From: Parageobacillus sp. KH3-4
GTDB lineage: Bacteria > Bacillota > Bacilli > Bacillales > Anoxybacillaceae
DNA length: 64,000 bases
Direction of reading: 5' to 3'
Assembly: GCF_022846435.1 (NCBI RefSeq)
Contig: NZ_AP025627.1
Coordinates: forward strand, 2,824,001-2,888,000
Shown here: one piece after another, positions 17,525 through 26,504 of the stretch
Layout of the letters: each line of letters begins with the position of its first letter
Position numbering within the stretch: position 1 is the first letter of the stretch
Notes under the pieces: generated by a model
What the model saw: only the letters and a program-made list of their open reading frames with translations
Databases searched by the model: none
Told to the model about the DNA's origin: nothing
Position numbers and translations under genes: made by a program

Positions 17525-18249
17525 CCTCTTGCACCTCCAAAATATAAAAAGGCTTGCTCGATCGTTTCGGAATTTGTCTCTTTTTTTAACTTTTCCGGAC
17601 TGCCGACCGCGATGAGGCGGCCATCGCGAATCATGGCGAGGCGCTGGCATTTTTCCGCTTCATCCATGACATGGGTCGTTACGACAATCGTCGTTCCATT
17701 TTGGCGGATTCTCTCTAGTTCCTCCCAAATGGCTTGGCGAAGCACAGGATCAATGCCAACCGTCGGCTCATCTAAAAGCAGTACCTCCGGTTCATGCAGC
17801 AAAGATATCGCTAGCGACAACCGCCGTTTCATCCCTCCAGAATATTGATGGACAGGCTTTTTGATATGGTCTGTCAGATTGACAAGATTCATCACGTCAT
17901 AAATGCGTTCTCTTTGCTTTTTTCCTTTTAACCCATAGATCGAAGCGAAAAACTGCATGTTCTCAAATGCCGTTAATTCCCCGTATAAGGCATCAGACTG
18001 CGCCATAAAACCGATGCGTTGCATTACGTGTAAATCAGGCATTTTTTGATTTAATACACGAATCGTTCCACTCGTGGCTTCGTCAATGCCAGCGATCATT
18101 TTGACAATCGTCGTTTTCCCCGCTCCGGAAGGTCCAAGCAATCCGAAAATTTCTCCTTTGTGTACGTCAAGCGATACATCTTCAATAACCGTCTTTTTCC
18201 CAAATCGTTTTGACACATGTTCTAGACAAATACACGGCTTCTCTGACAT
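17521..18249 (-). CDS. ABC-2 type exporter ATP-binding protein
   Basis: Cytoplasmic ATPase of 242 residues that powers the permease at 16496-17524. Walker A GPSGAGKT is at residues 39-46, the signature YSGGMKRRLS near 136, Walker B LLLDEPTVGID near 160 and the switch histidine in VVTTHVMDE near 193. It is the first gene of the ATPase-permease-TetR operon, with AAAGGGGG before the ATG and the two palindromic operators immediately upstream. Confidence 0.92.
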   Translation of the reverse strand: MSEKPCICLEHVSKRFGKKTVIEDVSLDVHKGEIFGLLGPSGAGKTTIVKMIAGIDEATSGTIRVLNQKMPDLHVMQRIGFMAQSDALYGELTAFENMQFFASIYGLKGKKQRERIYDVMNLVNLTDHIKKPVHQYSGGMKRRLSLAISLLHEPEVLLLDEPTVGIDPVLRQAIWEELERIRQNGTTIVVTTHVMDEAEKCQRLAMIRDGRLIAVGSPEKLKKETNSETIEQAFLYFGGARG

Positions 18250-18266
18250 AAACTTTCCCCCTTTAT

Positions 18267-18285
18267 AATGAGTGATTACTCACTT
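18267..18285 (-). promoter_or_regulatory. TetR-type operator A
   Basis: AATGAGTGATTACTCACTT, a near-perfect inner palindrome TGAGT-ATTACTCA, lies between the -10 and the ribosome site of the exporter operon. It is the exact reverse complement of operator B. Confidence 0.75.
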
Positions 18286-18287
18286 AT

Positions 18288-18316
18288 ATTTTACACGATA
18301 TTGATCATATTTTAAA
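18288..18316 (-). promoter_or_regulatory. probable sigma-A promoter of the exporter operon
   Basis: On the minus strand TTTAAA (plus 18311-18316) and TAAAAT (plus 18288-18293) are 17 bases apart. The promoter lies between the two operators, with the -35 touching operator B. Confidence 0.5.
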
Positions 18317-18333
18317 GTGAGTAATCACTCATT
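18315..18333 (-). promoter_or_regulatory. TetR-type operator B
   Basis: AAGTGAGTAATCACTCATT, the exact reverse complement of operator A, is centred 48 bases from it. The pair brackets the promoter. Confidence 0.75.
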
Positions 18334-18374
18334 AAACAATTTTTTTAAAGCTGCCCTGCTCCTAGGCAGCTTAT

Positions 18375-18893
18375 TTATGCGAAAGATGCGACGCTTTTCC
18401 ACCCGTAGCACCATTCTTGCAGCTTTTTCCCGCCGATATCCACAACCTTCTCGGCGATTTTCTTACCCCCCAGCCGCTCGTAAAAGCGGCGCGACGGATT
18501 ATCGGCAAGCACCCACACGACCATCGAACGAATCCCTTGGCGTCGAAAATCATCCATCAGCGCTGCGACAAGCTTTGTTCCATATCCTTTCCCTTGTGCC
18601 TCTTTCAATAAATAGATGGAGTATATTTCCCCTTCATACTCCGCTTCTTTTCCTTGTGCAGCACGATTTCTTCCACCGGAAATAAACCCGCATACGCTTC
18701 CATCTTCTTCAACGACAAAAATCGAATGTTTCGGCTGGTTTAATCCACGCCGCCAAAGCTGTGCTTTTTCGCTTACGTTTAATTGTGCCAAATACTCCGC
18801 GGGCACGATTCCTTCGTACGTTGTTTTCCAGCTTTCGACATGTACGACGGCGATGGCATGTGCATCTGCGAGCGTTGCTTTGCGAACATTCAC
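18375..18893 (-). CDS. GNAT family N-acetyltransferase
   Basis: Acetyl-CoA-dependent acyltransferase of 172 residues with one GNAT domain. The N-terminal VRKATLADAHAIAVVHVESW is typical. The acetyl-CoA pyrophosphate loop appears as KEAQGKGYGTKLV (Q/RxxGxG/A) near residue 107, and NPSRRFYERLGG near 140 is the conserved motif B end. The acceptor substrate is unknown. An ATG at 18911 lies within the purine-rich ribosome site; GGAGG is seven bases before a GTG at 18893, which I take as the start. No proper terminator follows. Confidence 0.85.
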   Translation of the reverse strand: MNVRKATLADAHAIAVVHVESWKTTYEGIVPAEYLAQLNVSEKAQLWRRGLNQPKHSIFVVEEDGSVCGFISGGRNRAAQGKEAEYEGEIYSIYLLKEAQGKGYGTKLVAALMDDFRRQGIRSMVVWVLADNPSRRFYERLGGKKIAEKVVDIGGKKLQEWCYGWKSVASFA

Positions 18894-19009
18894 TCCTCTT
18901 CCTCCCCCCATTGTATTTTATCAGAAGCCATAAGAATATCTTTTATTTCGTCCTTTTTATAGATATGAACGAACTCTCTATATTTTTCTCCAATATTTTA
19001 AGAGGACAA

Positions 19010-19038
19010 GGAAGAAGCCATCCTGATTTCTTCCTTAT
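19010..19038 (-). terminator. possible weak terminator of pepF
   Basis: AAGGAAGAA (19010-19018) pairs with TTCTTCCTT (19030-19038). The downstream minus-strand sequence is only partly U-rich. Confidence 0.4.
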
Positions 19039-19047
19039 CCCCATTCG

Positions 19048-20742
19048 TTATAAGTTCCGGTCGTCGACTTGATCAAGCCATTGTTCGATCTCGCCGACTA
19101 CCGATTGAACGCAGCCGTCTTCAAACGGCGAAATAAGCTTGGCGGCGCGGATTAATTCGGTAAATGGCTTGCTTCCGCCTTGACGGCATAACGTCAAATA
19201 ATCGTTCCAAGCTTCTTGATAGTTTTCACGCGAACGTTTCCAAAACTGGAATGCGCAAATTTGCGCCAATGTGTAGTCAATATAATAAAACGCCGTCGTG
19301 TAAATATGGCTTTGCCGCTGCCAAAAGCCGCCGCGTTCTAAATAATCGTTGCCATCGTAGTCTCTTATCGGCATATATTTTCGTTCGATTGCCCGCCATG
19401 CCTGTTTCCGTTCCGCCGGCGTCGCGTTCGGATTTTCGTACACGAAGTGCTGAAATTCGTCCACCGCTACGCCATACGGCAAAAACAACAAGGCATCGCT
19501 TAAATGATAAAACTTATATTTTTCTGCATCTTCTTGAAAGAATAACTTCATCCACGGCCATGTGAAAAACTCCATGCTCATCGAATGAATTTCGCACGCC
19601 TCCAAAGTCGGCCAGTTATATTCCGGAATTTCGTAATGGCGGCTTTCGTAAACTTGAAACGCGTGCCCCGCTTCATGGGTAAGCACGTCGACGTCTCCGG
19701 AGGTGCCGGTAAAGTTCGAGAAAATAAACGGTGCTTTATAATTTTGGATATAAGTGCAATAGCCGCCGCTTGCTTTTCCTTTTTTCGCAACGAGGTCCAT
19801 CAGTTCATTTTCCGTCATATATCGGAAAAACTCGCCCGTTTCCGGCGACAGCTCTTCGTACATTTTTTTCCCGTTTTCGATAATCCAGTTTGCGTCCCCT
19901 TTTGGCGTTGGGTTCCCTGTTGGAAAAACAAATGCTTCATCATAATATTTCAGCTTCTCGACACCGATGCGCTTCCGCTGCCGCTCACGGAGCTTGACGG
20001 CAATCGGAACGATATGCTTTTCGACTTGCTTGCGGAATTTCGCAACCATCTCGGCGTTATAATCCGTTCTGCCTAAGCGGGCATAGCCAAGTTCCACGAA
20101 GTTTTTAAATCCAAGCTTTTGCGCGATGGCAGTGCGCACTTTCACGAGCTGATCGTAAATCTCATCAAACTTTTCTTCATGCTCTTGGAAAAATGCGAAG
20201 CGGGCCTCACTCGCCCGCTTGCGCATCTCGCGGTCCGGTGATTCGACGAACGGCTGCAGCTGCGCTAACGTCCGTTCCTCTCCTTCAAAGAAAATTTTTG
20301 CCGAAGCGACCAATTTCGTATATTCGCTTGTCAGCTTATTTTCTAGCTGTAAATCTTCGACAACGTCCGGAGAATACGTTTTTAATTCCGTCTCGGCGAG
20401 CGCAAACAACTGTTTTCCCCATTTTTCTTCAAGCTGCGGGCGGAACGGAGAGGAAACAAGCGCCCGGTAATAATCGTTTACAAGCCCTTTGACAATCGGC
20501 TCGACTTCATCGAAAAAGTCTTGTTCCTGTTTATAAAACTCATCATTCGTATCAACGGTATGACGAATATAACAAATATTTGCCATCGTGCTGAAATCGT
20601 TGCGAAGCCGGTTGATTTCCTTCATCGCCTCGTTCTGTTCTTCCGCATTGCTTGCTTTTTGAAACGATTGTAGTGCCAGTTGAAATGATGCTTTTAACTT
20701 CTCGATATTTGGTCGTTCATAACGAAACTCGGAAAATTTCAA
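19048..20742 (-). CDS. pepF: oligoendopeptidase F family metallopeptidase (M3)
   Basis: Cytosolic zinc endopeptidase of 564 residues acting on oligopeptides. The M3 zinc motif HEAGHAF is near residue 355 with the third ligand glutamate in the following EACEIHSMSMEFF. The N-terminal oligopeptidase F domain and the FTGTSGDVDVLTHEAGH context match the shorter pepF/M3 branch (about 564 residues) rather than the 600-residue PepF. The start is a TTG at 20742, six bases after AAGGAAGGG; no ATG is available nearby. It is monocistronic. Confidence 0.9.
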   Translation of the reverse strand: MKFSEFRYERPNIEKLKASFQLALQSFQKASNAEEQNEAMKEINRLRNDFSTMANICYIRHTVDTNDEFYKQEQDFFDEVEPIVKGLVNDYYRALVSSPFRPQLEEKWGKQLFALAETELKTYSPDVVEDLQLENKLTSEYTKLVASAKIFFEGEERTLAQLQPFVESPDREMRKRASEARFAFFQEHEEKFDEIYDQLVKVRTAIAQKLGFKNFVELGYARLGRTDYNAEMVAKFRKQVEKHIVPIAVKLRERQRKRIGVEKLKYYDEAFVFPTGNPTPKGDANWIIENGKKMYEELSPETGEFFRYMTENELMDLVAKKGKASGGYCTYIQNYKAPFIFSNFTGTSGDVDVLTHEAGHAFQVYESRHYEIPEYNWPTLEACEIHSMSMEFFTWPWMKLFFQEDAEKYKFYHLSDALLFLPYGVAVDEFQHFVYENPNATPAERKQAWRAIERKYMPIRDYDGNDYLERGGFWQRQSHIYTTAFYYIDYTLAQICAFQFWKRSRENYQEAWNDYLTLCRQGGSKPFTELIRAAKLISPFEDGCVQSVVGEIEQWLDQVDDRNL

Positions 20743-20831
20743 TGCAATCCCTTCCTTTTCTCTCGTTTTCCTTATCTTAGATTATATTCCATTTTTGCAC
20801 GGAAAATCCTTTTTTCTATGCCGAAAGATTG

Positions 20832-20860
20832 TTGACGAACTTTGTCGAAAAACGTATAAT
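20832..20860 (+). promoter_or_regulatory. sigma-A promoter of the permease leader
   Basis: TTGACG at 20832-20837 and TATAAT at 20855-20860, spacer 17. The predicted start is near 20867, leaving about 290 bases of untranslated leader. Confidence 0.85.
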
Positions 20861-20866
20861 AATAAC

Positions 20867-21109
20867 GCTAATTGAATATTTTTTCTTTTACTTCCACCTA
20901 AATGGAGTAAGGATCGATGAACAACTGAAATGAAAACAAGCGAGACAAAGAAGTTAATGAGTTTCAATATGTTCATGTGACACCGCAAACTGTGCCTTTA
21001 TTTAAACAGATGCAAGACCGCCATCGTTGCCACCGATGAGACGCTATCGATGGAGGTCGAATGCGGATGTTTCGGAGCACCCGTTGCGAACTTTTGGGTG
21101 TATTTTTTT
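20867..21109 (+). promoter_or_regulatory. structured leader RNA of unrecognised class
   Basis: Between the promoter and the permease gene lie three successive stems: TTACT(T)CCA with TGGAGTAA (20888-20910); ATGAACA with TGTTCAT (20917-20923 with 20970-20976), continued by GAAA/TTTC; and GACC-G-CCATCG with CGATGG-A-GGTC (21016-21026 with 21048-21058). An intrinsic terminator follows at 21077-21109. This is the layout of an attenuating leader or riboswitch, but the conserved cores of the T-box, lysine, SAM, TPP, c-di-AMP, guanidine and preQ1 classes are not seen. Confidence 0.55.
21077..21109 (+). terminator. leader terminator before the permease gene
   Basis: GCACCC (21077-21082) pairs with GGGTGT (21096-21101), followed by A and seven T. 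It lies 48 bases before the permease start codon. Confidence 0.75.
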
Positions 21110-21157
21110 GGTGAAAAGCAGATAAAACGATGCATCATAAGGAAGGAGCTACTAACA

Positions 21158-22582
21158 GTGCAACAGCAAAAACTCGGATTATGGCTATTAACGGCGCTTG
21201 TCGTTGGCAATATGGTAGGATCGGGAATTTTTATGCTGCCGCGCTCGCTCGCGGAAGCGGCAAGCCCGCTCGGCGTAATTTTGGCGTGGCTGCTCACGGG
21301 CGCCGGGGTATTAATGACTGCGCTCGTCTTCGGTAATTTGGCGATTCGCAAACCGGAATTAAACGGCGGACCGCAAATTTATGCAAAAGAACTATTTCCT
21401 AAAGGATCGAACGCGGCGATTTTATCTGGCTTTATGTCCTCATGGGGATATTGGATCGGCAACTTTGCCGGCAATGTCGCAATTATTACGACGCTTACTA
21501 GCTATTTATCGACGTTTTTCCCTGTTTTAACGAGCAAACAAACGCTATTTGTCATCGGCTCCCTTGATGTCAAGCTGGGGAACTTGTTGACGTTTCTCGT
21601 TTGCACAGCGCTGCTTTGGGGAATGCATTTCATCATTTTGCACGGCATTGAAGACGCGGGCAAGCTAAATTTCGTCGCTACCGCAGCGAAAGTGCTCGGA
21701 TTTTTCTTGTTTATTGTTATCGCTTTATTTGCGTTTGAAAAAAGCACGATCGGTTCGTTGGTCGCGCCCCGCTATGATGATGCCGGACATTCAATCGGAT
21801 TGTTAGGTCAAGTCAATAATGCGGCTGTATCGACATTATGGGCGTTTGTCGGCGTAGAATCGGCAATTGTTTTTGCTTCACGGGCGCGGAAACAAGCGGA
21901 CGTAAAGCGCGCAACCATTCTCGGTTTGCTTATTGCTCTCGCGATTTACATCGGTATTAGCGTGCTCGTCATGGGCATATTGCCGCAAAAAGAACTTATT
22001 CAATCAGAAAAACCGCTTGTCGACGCGATTGTCGCGATTTTAGGACCAAGCGGCGGCTACGTTCTAGCCGGACTCGGATTGATCAGCTTGCTCGGCTCCA
22101 CGCTCGGTTGGGTATTATTAAGCGCGGAAGTGCCGTACCAAGCAGCAAAACAGGGGCTGTTTATCCGAGCTTTTTTAAAAGAAAACAAAAAAGAAGTACC
22201 CAGCTTTTCTTTATTGCTTTCCAACGGGTTGGCACAAATTTTTATTTTTTCGACCATTTCCAATTCGATGTCAGCGGCGTTTGACTTTGTCATTTACATC
22301 GCGACATTGGCGTATCTCGTTCCATATTTTATCGCCTCTGTTTTCCAATTAAAACTGACGCTGACCGGCGAAACGTATCAACACGCTTCACGCGACCGCA
22401 TCATTGACGGGGTGATCGCCGCTCTTGCAACAGTCTATTCCATTTGGGTCATCATCTCCGGAACCGCGGACCTAAAAACGTTTATGCTTGGCGTCGTGCT
22501 GCTTCTCAGCGGCATCATCTTCTACCCGCAAGTGAAAAAAGCATCACGGCAATCAGAGGAAAAACAAAAAATATCGGCGTAA
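21158..22582 (+). CDS. APC family amino acid permease or antiporter (basic amino acid/polyamine type)
   Basis: Twelve-helix membrane transporter of 474 residues. Helix 1 carries the APC-fold signature GNMVGSGIFMLP, and helix 6 holds LWAFVGVESAIVFASRARKQADV, resembling arginine/ornithine and arginine/agmatine exchangers (the APA branch). Ion coupling and substrate are inferred only from family. The start is a GTG at 21158, nine bases after AAGGAAGGAG; an open frame reaches to 21050 through the leader but lacks a ribosome site. Its expression should depend on read-through of the leader terminator. Confidence 0.85.
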   Translation: MQQQKLGLWLLTALVVGNMVGSGIFMLPRSLAEAASPLGVILAWLLTGAGVLMTALVFGNLAIRKPELNGGPQIYAKELFPKGSNAAILSGFMSSWGYWIGNFAGNVAIITTLTSYLSTFFPVLTSKQTLFVIGSLDVKLGNLLTFLVCTALLWGMHFIILHGIEDAGKLNFVATAAKVLGFFLFIVIALFAFEKSTIGSLVAPRYDDAGHSIGLLGQVNNAAVSTLWAFVGVESAIVFASRARKQADVKRATILGLLIALAIYIGISVLVMGILPQKELIQSEKPLVDAIVAILGPSGGYVLAGLGLISLLGSTLGWVLLSAEVPYQAAKQGLFIRAFLKENKKEVPSFSLLLSNGLAQIFIFSTISNSMSAAFDFVIYIATLAYLVPYFIASVFQLKLTLTGETYQHASRDRIIDGVIAALATVYSIWVIISGTADLKTFMLGVVLLLSGIIFYPQVKKASRQSEEKQKISA

Positions 22583-22587
22583 TTAAG

Positions 22588-22622
22588 AAGCGAACGCTTG
22601 GGAACCAAGCGTTCGTTTTTGC
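22588..22622 (+). terminator. intrinsic terminator of the permease gene
   Basis: GCGAACGCTTGG (22590-22601) pairs with CCAAGCGTTCG (22605-22615), followed by five T. Confidence 0.9.
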
Positions 22623-22705
22623 TTTTCTCCACATTTCAGAAGGAAAACATAACTCGCGTATCGAAATAATGACCGAGAACATTTTTGATGAAGGAAGTGG
22701 CTTGC

Positions 22706-24718
22706 ATGGCTGTACATCAAGCAAAGAAAAAAACAACGCGCGGCATCGTTGCCGAAGATCTTTTCCGCATCTGCTTTGTGAGCGACCCTCAATTCTCTCC
22801 AGATGGCGAGAAAATCATCTTTGTGCAAAAAACGATTGATAACGAGCGGGAATATCGCTCCCACCTTTTTCTTTTGTCATTAGCAGATGGCAGCGTGAAA
22901 CAATGGACGTTTGGAAAAAGAAAAGACGCTTTTCCGCGTTGGTCCCCGGATGGAAAAACCATCGCGTTTCTTTCCAACCGATCCGGAAAAACGCAAGTTT
23001 GGCTCCTGCCGGCAGACGGCGGGGAAGCGAACCAATTAACCTTCTTAAAAAACGGAGTGCGCCAGCTGCGTTGGTCGCCAAATGGGCGGTTTCTCATAGC
23101 TCTCACTTCTCTCGGCAAGGAAGAATCGCTTAAAGAACGCGAGGAGAAAAACAAAAATGAGAAAGAAAAACGAGAGCTGACACCGCTTATTGTAGAGCGT
23201 TTGCAATACAAATCCGATGCAGCAGGATTTCGCGATGACAAACAAGATGTGCTCATCCGCATCGATGCGGAAACAGGAGAAATCCAAGCATTGACCGACG
23301 GCGATGACGAAATCGTCTCATTTGCGATATCCCCTGACGGCAAAACAGTCGCTTTTGCCGCCAACCGGAGCGAGGATCCTGATTTCACGTTTACACGCGA
23401 TATATTTCTTCTTGATATTGACAGCGGAAAAACGACAAAAATCACAGATGGAAACGGGCTTTTCACTTCGCTATCTTGGTCCCCGGATGGAAAAATGCTC
23501 GCAGCGATTGGACATGAACTCGAATATTTAGGCGCCACATTAAACCGGGTTTGGACTTTCGACGTTTCCAGCGGGGAAAAACGGACGCTGACCGCCAATT
23601 GGGATGTGCATGTCGGTGACGCGATGGTGGGGGACATGCATTCTGGCGCCCCAAGTCCCGGACTCATTTGGGATAAAGAAGGAAACGGCCTGTATTTTCT
23701 TGCTTCCGAACGAGGACGCGTCAACCTTTATCATGTAGCGCTAGACGGAACGATTACCCCTGCAGTCATCGGTGATTTCCATTTATACGGATTAACTATT
23801 CATCCCCATAATCACATGGCGGTGGCGGCCATTAGCGATCCGACCCATATTGGCGACTTATATGCCGTTTCTCTTCGCGACGGAAGACGTGACAAGCTGA
23901 CAAACGCCAATGAGGAGTTGGAAAAGGAGCTTGCCTTTTCTAAGCCTGAAGCGTTCTCGTACCCGTCCCGCGATGGCTGGAACATTCAAGGGTGGCTGAT
24001 GAAGCCTCCTCATCTTGAAGAGGGGCAAAAAGTGCCGATGATTGTAGAGATTCACGGCGGACCGCATGCGATGTACGGCTTTACCTTTTTCCATGAAATG
24101 CAAGTGCTTGCGGCAAAAGGATATGCGGTGTTGTTTACGAATCCGCGCGGTAGCCACGGCTATGGCCAAACATTTGTCAATGCCGTACGCGGTGATTATG
24201 GCGGAATGGACTATGAAGATATTATGAGCGGTGTCGAATACGCGCTTGCCCATTTTGATTTCATTGATGAAACTCGCCTCGGCGTTACAGGCGGAAGCTA
24301 TGGCGGCTTTATGACAAACTGGATCGTTGGGCATACGGACCGATTTAAAGCTGCAGTGACGCAGCGGTCTATTTCCAATTGGCTCAGTTTCTATGGAGTG
24401 AGCGACATCGGCTATTTCTTTACGGAATGGGAAGTCGGTTGCAACGTGTGGGAAAATCCGGAGCGGCTTTGGCGCCACTCTCCGTTGAAGTATGTGAACA
24501 ACATTCGGACTCCGTTATTAATTCTCCATAGCGAAAAAGATTATCGCTGTCCGATTGAACAAGCGGAACAGCTGTTTATTGCCCTGAAACATTTAAAGCG
24601 GGAAACAAAACTTGTCCGCTTTCCAGAAGCGAACCACGATCTGTCCCGCAGCGGTCCACCGACACTCCGCCTCGAACGGCTGAATCATATTGTCGGCTGG
24701 TTTGAAAAATACTTATAG
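22706..24718 (+). CDS. yuxL: S9 family serine peptidase YuxL
   Basis: Prolyl-oligopeptidase-fold peptidase of 670 residues, probably cytosolic, acting like an acylaminoacyl or dipeptidyl peptidase on short peptides. The N-terminal beta-propeller (about 20-400) shows repeated WSPDGK/SPDGK blades typical of TolB-like repeats. The C-terminal alpha/beta hydrolase carries GGSYGGFMTNW (Ser near 531), an Asp in LHSEKDYRCP and a His in EANHDLS. It closely resembles B. subtilis YuxL. Upstream in-frame TTG and ATG codons at 22685-22690 precede AAGGAAGTGG; the ATG at 22706 is correctly spaced. Confidence 0.92.
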   Translation: MAVHQAKKKTTRGIVAEDLFRICFVSDPQFSPDGEKIIFVQKTIDNEREYRSHLFLLSLADGSVKQWTFGKRKDAFPRWSPDGKTIAFLSNRSGKTQVWLLPADGGEANQLTFLKNGVRQLRWSPNGRFLIALTSLGKEESLKEREEKNKNEKEKRELTPLIVERLQYKSDAAGFRDDKQDVLIRIDAETGEIQALTDGDDEIVSFAISPDGKTVAFAANRSEDPDFTFTRDIFLLDIDSGKTTKITDGNGLFTSLSWSPDGKMLAAIGHELEYLGATLNRVWTFDVSSGEKRTLTANWDVHVGDAMVGDMHSGAPSPGLIWDKEGNGLYFLASERGRVNLYHVALDGTITPAVIGDFHLYGLTIHPHNHMAVAAISDPTHIGDLYAVSLRDGRRDKLTNANEELEKELAFSKPEAFSYPSRDGWNIQGWLMKPPHLEEGQKVPMIVEIHGGPHAMYGFTFFHEMQVLAAKGYAVLFTNPRGSHGYGQTFVNAVRGDYGGMDYEDIMSGVEYALAHFDFIDETRLGVTGGSYGGFMTNWIVGHTDRFKAAVTQRSISNWLSFYGVSDIGYFFTEWEVGCNVWENPERLWRHSPLKYVNNIRTPLLILHSEKDYRCPIEQAEQLFIALKHLKRETKLVRFPEANHDLSRSGPPTLRLERLNHIVGWFEKYL

Positions 24719-24776
24719 GTGCCATAGGAAAACATCGCCTGTTTACTTTCCATCGCTTTCTTAAACCGCAATGAAT

Positions 24777-24820
24777 AAAGGGCTGGCAGAAACGAATAAT
24801 CGTTTTTGTCAGCCCCTTAT
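24777..24820 (+). terminator. bidirectional terminator between yuxL and mhqR
   Basis: AAGGGCTGGCA pairs with TGTCAGCCCCTT around an inner AAACGA/TCGTTT stem. It serves the convergent genes on both sides. Confidence 0.7.
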
Positions 24821-25263
24821 GATTTCCGCTTTGCGCCATATCCTAATTTTTTTAATAAATCGATCGCATTGTCTTTTTCCTCGGCTGTCAAACCGGCGAC
24901 CGTTTCATGAATCGTTTGTGCGTGCCGCGGAAAAACTTCCTCAATGAACGATTTTCCTTTTTCTGTAATCGAAGCATATGTGACACGGCGATCTTTTTCG
25001 CACGCCTTTCGCACAATGAGCCCCTTTTGCTCCAATTTGTCCACTACATACGTAATGCTGCCGCTGGCGAGCAAAATTTTTTCGCCAATTTGCTGCAGCG
25101 GCTGGTCACCTTTATGGTAAAGCAATTCTAAGACCGCAAACTCCGTCGGATTCACGCCAAACGATTGAATCGACTTGTTCACTTGATCGTTGACAGCCCG
25201 ATATGCTCTTGATAACACGATAAACAATTTTAAGGATTGTTCAATGTCTTTCTCCTTCGTCAT
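24817..25263 (-). CDS. mhqR: MarR family regulator, MhqR-like
   Basis: Winged-helix dimeric regulator of 148 residues. The conserved block NPTEFAVLELLYHKGDQPLQ-QIGEKILLASGSITYVVDKLEQKGL (about residues 38-83) is the MarR recognition region and closely resembles B. subtilis MhqR, the repressor of quinone- and catechol-responsive genes. No mhq-type target lies beside it here, so the assignment rests on sequence alone. The start is the ATG at 25263; a TTG two codons earlier has slightly better spacing from AAAGGG and is possible. Confidence 0.75.
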   Translation of the reverse strand: MTKEKDIEQSLKLFIVLSRAYRAVNDQVNKSIQSFGVNPTEFAVLELLYHKGDQPLQQIGEKILLASGSITYVVDKLEQKGLIVRKACEKDRRVTYASITEKGKSFIEEVFPRHAQTIHETVAGLTAEEKDNAIDLLKKLGYGAKRKS

Positions 25264-25630
25264 CCACAATCAAACCCTTTTGTTCGTTGAATATCAAAAC
25301 CATTGTCAACATCTTTACAAATTAAGCTTAGGAAATTTTGGATAAAAAAGTGAAAAGAACGCAACATCAAGCCGCGCTGATAAACACATTTGCGCCCTGA
25401 CACTTCTGCTTAAGCTAATTCTTACTTGCATTATACTTTAAATATCAAATGCAGTGCAATATTTTTTGAATAAGCGCTCCGCCCCACGATCTATTTTATA
25501 GGATGCTTGCTGTTTGTGATTTTTGTTTATATATTATAGTTATTTATGAATAATTATTTTTATTGCTTGGGCGTTTATCACCTTTTGTTGGGAAACTCAT
25601 ATTGTAAAAATTACAGAAAAGGAGGATTGG
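25264..25630. other. intergenic region between mhqR and the ZIP transporter gene
   Basis: AT-rich sequence between divergent genes. A possible plus-strand promoter lies near 25515-25545 (TTGTGA with TATAGT, spacer only 15). I see no clear operator palindrome, hairpin or small gene with a ribosome site. Confidence 0.4.
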
Positions 25631-26362
25631 ATGAAACAAGTATTAATCGGCAGCATACTTTCCGCATTATCAACCGGATTAGGTGCGGTTCCTATTTTAT
25701 TTTTGGCAAAATCGATTACCCACCGATGGCGAGACATATTGCTGGCGTTTTCGGCTGGAATTATGATGGCGGCTTCCATGATGAGTTTAATTCCTGAAGC
25801 ATTGCAGGCAGGCGGTTTTTCCGCTTTAACGATCGGGTTATTTTTTGGCGTCCTTATTCTAACCATTTTGGAAATGACTGTTCCCCATATTGATTTAGAA
25901 CATACGAAAAAAGGAATTCAGTTTGACGAAAAGGCGATGCTCATCATTGCGGCAATTACTTTGCATAACATTCCCGAAGGGCTGTCGGTTGGGGTCAGCT
26001 ATGCTTCCAACGTGTCGGAAACAGGCAATTTGATCGCACTAGCCATCGGATTGCAAAACGCTCCGGAAGGATTTTTAGTCGCTCTTTTTTTAATTCATCA
26101 ACAGATTGGAAGATGGAAGTCGTTTATGATCGCTACGCTTACGGGCGCGGTTGAAATCGTGACATCACTGCTTGGGTTTTATTTAACGTCCATCTTTCGT
26201 CAGCTCGTTCCATACGGCCTTGCGTTTGCTGCGGGGGCGATGTTGTTTATTATTTACAAAGAGCTCATTCCGGAAAGCCACGGGGATGGAAATGAGCGCA
26301 CGTCCACATATTCCTTTATTGTCGGAATATTGTTTATGATTTTTTTAGTAGAATCATTTTAA
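25631..26362 (+). CDS. ZIP family divalent metal transporter
   Basis: Eight-helix membrane importer of 243 residues for zinc or similar cations. Helix 4 has the ZIP motif HNIPEGLSVGVSYA and helix 5 the paired GLQNAPEGF, the binuclear metal site of the family. The N-terminus matches the ZupT/GufA-like bacterial branch, and the usual variable His-rich loop is short. AAAGGAGG is six bases before the ATG. There is no Zur or Fur box that I can defend upstream. Confidence 0.9.
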   Translation: MKQVLIGSILSALSTGLGAVPILFLAKSITHRWRDILLAFSAGIMMAASMMSLIPEALQAGGFSALTIGLFFGVLILTILEMTVPHIDLEHTKKGIQFDEKAMLIIAAITLHNIPEGLSVGVSYASNVSETGNLIALAIGLQNAPEGFLVALFLIHQQIGRWKSFMIATLTGAVEIVTSLLGFYLTSIFRQLVPYGLAFAAGAMLFIIYKELIPESHGDGNERTSTYSFIVGILFMIFLVESF

Positions 26363-26460
26363 GTATTACTTTTGGTGCGCGCATGGATGTTCATCACAAA
26401 CTTTCGTCGGAACAGCGGCAAAAATCGTATTCTGTTAACTGCGAATCTCGTTATCATCAT

Positions 26461-26497
26461 AAAAAAAACCCCTCTTTCCTTAGAGGAAAAGAGGGGA
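26461..26497 (-). terminator. intrinsic terminator of mtnWXBD
   Basis: CCCCTCTTTCCT pairs with AGGAAAAGAGGGG with one bulge. Eight A at 26461-26468 give the U-run on the minus strand, just after the mtnD stop. Confidence 0.88.
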
Positions 26498-26504
26498 TAG
26501 CCAT

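Noticed and set aside
18348-18372. Hairpin AAGCTGCC/GGCAGCTT after the GNAT gene as a terminator
   Set aside because: On the minus strand it is followed by an A-rich, not U-rich, stretch, so intrinsic termination is unlikely.
20970-21000. T-box core in the permease leader (GTGACACCGC resembles GGTGGTACCGCG)
   Set aside because: The match is partial, lies about 100 bases before the terminator rather than in its 5' arm, and no specifier stem is evident.
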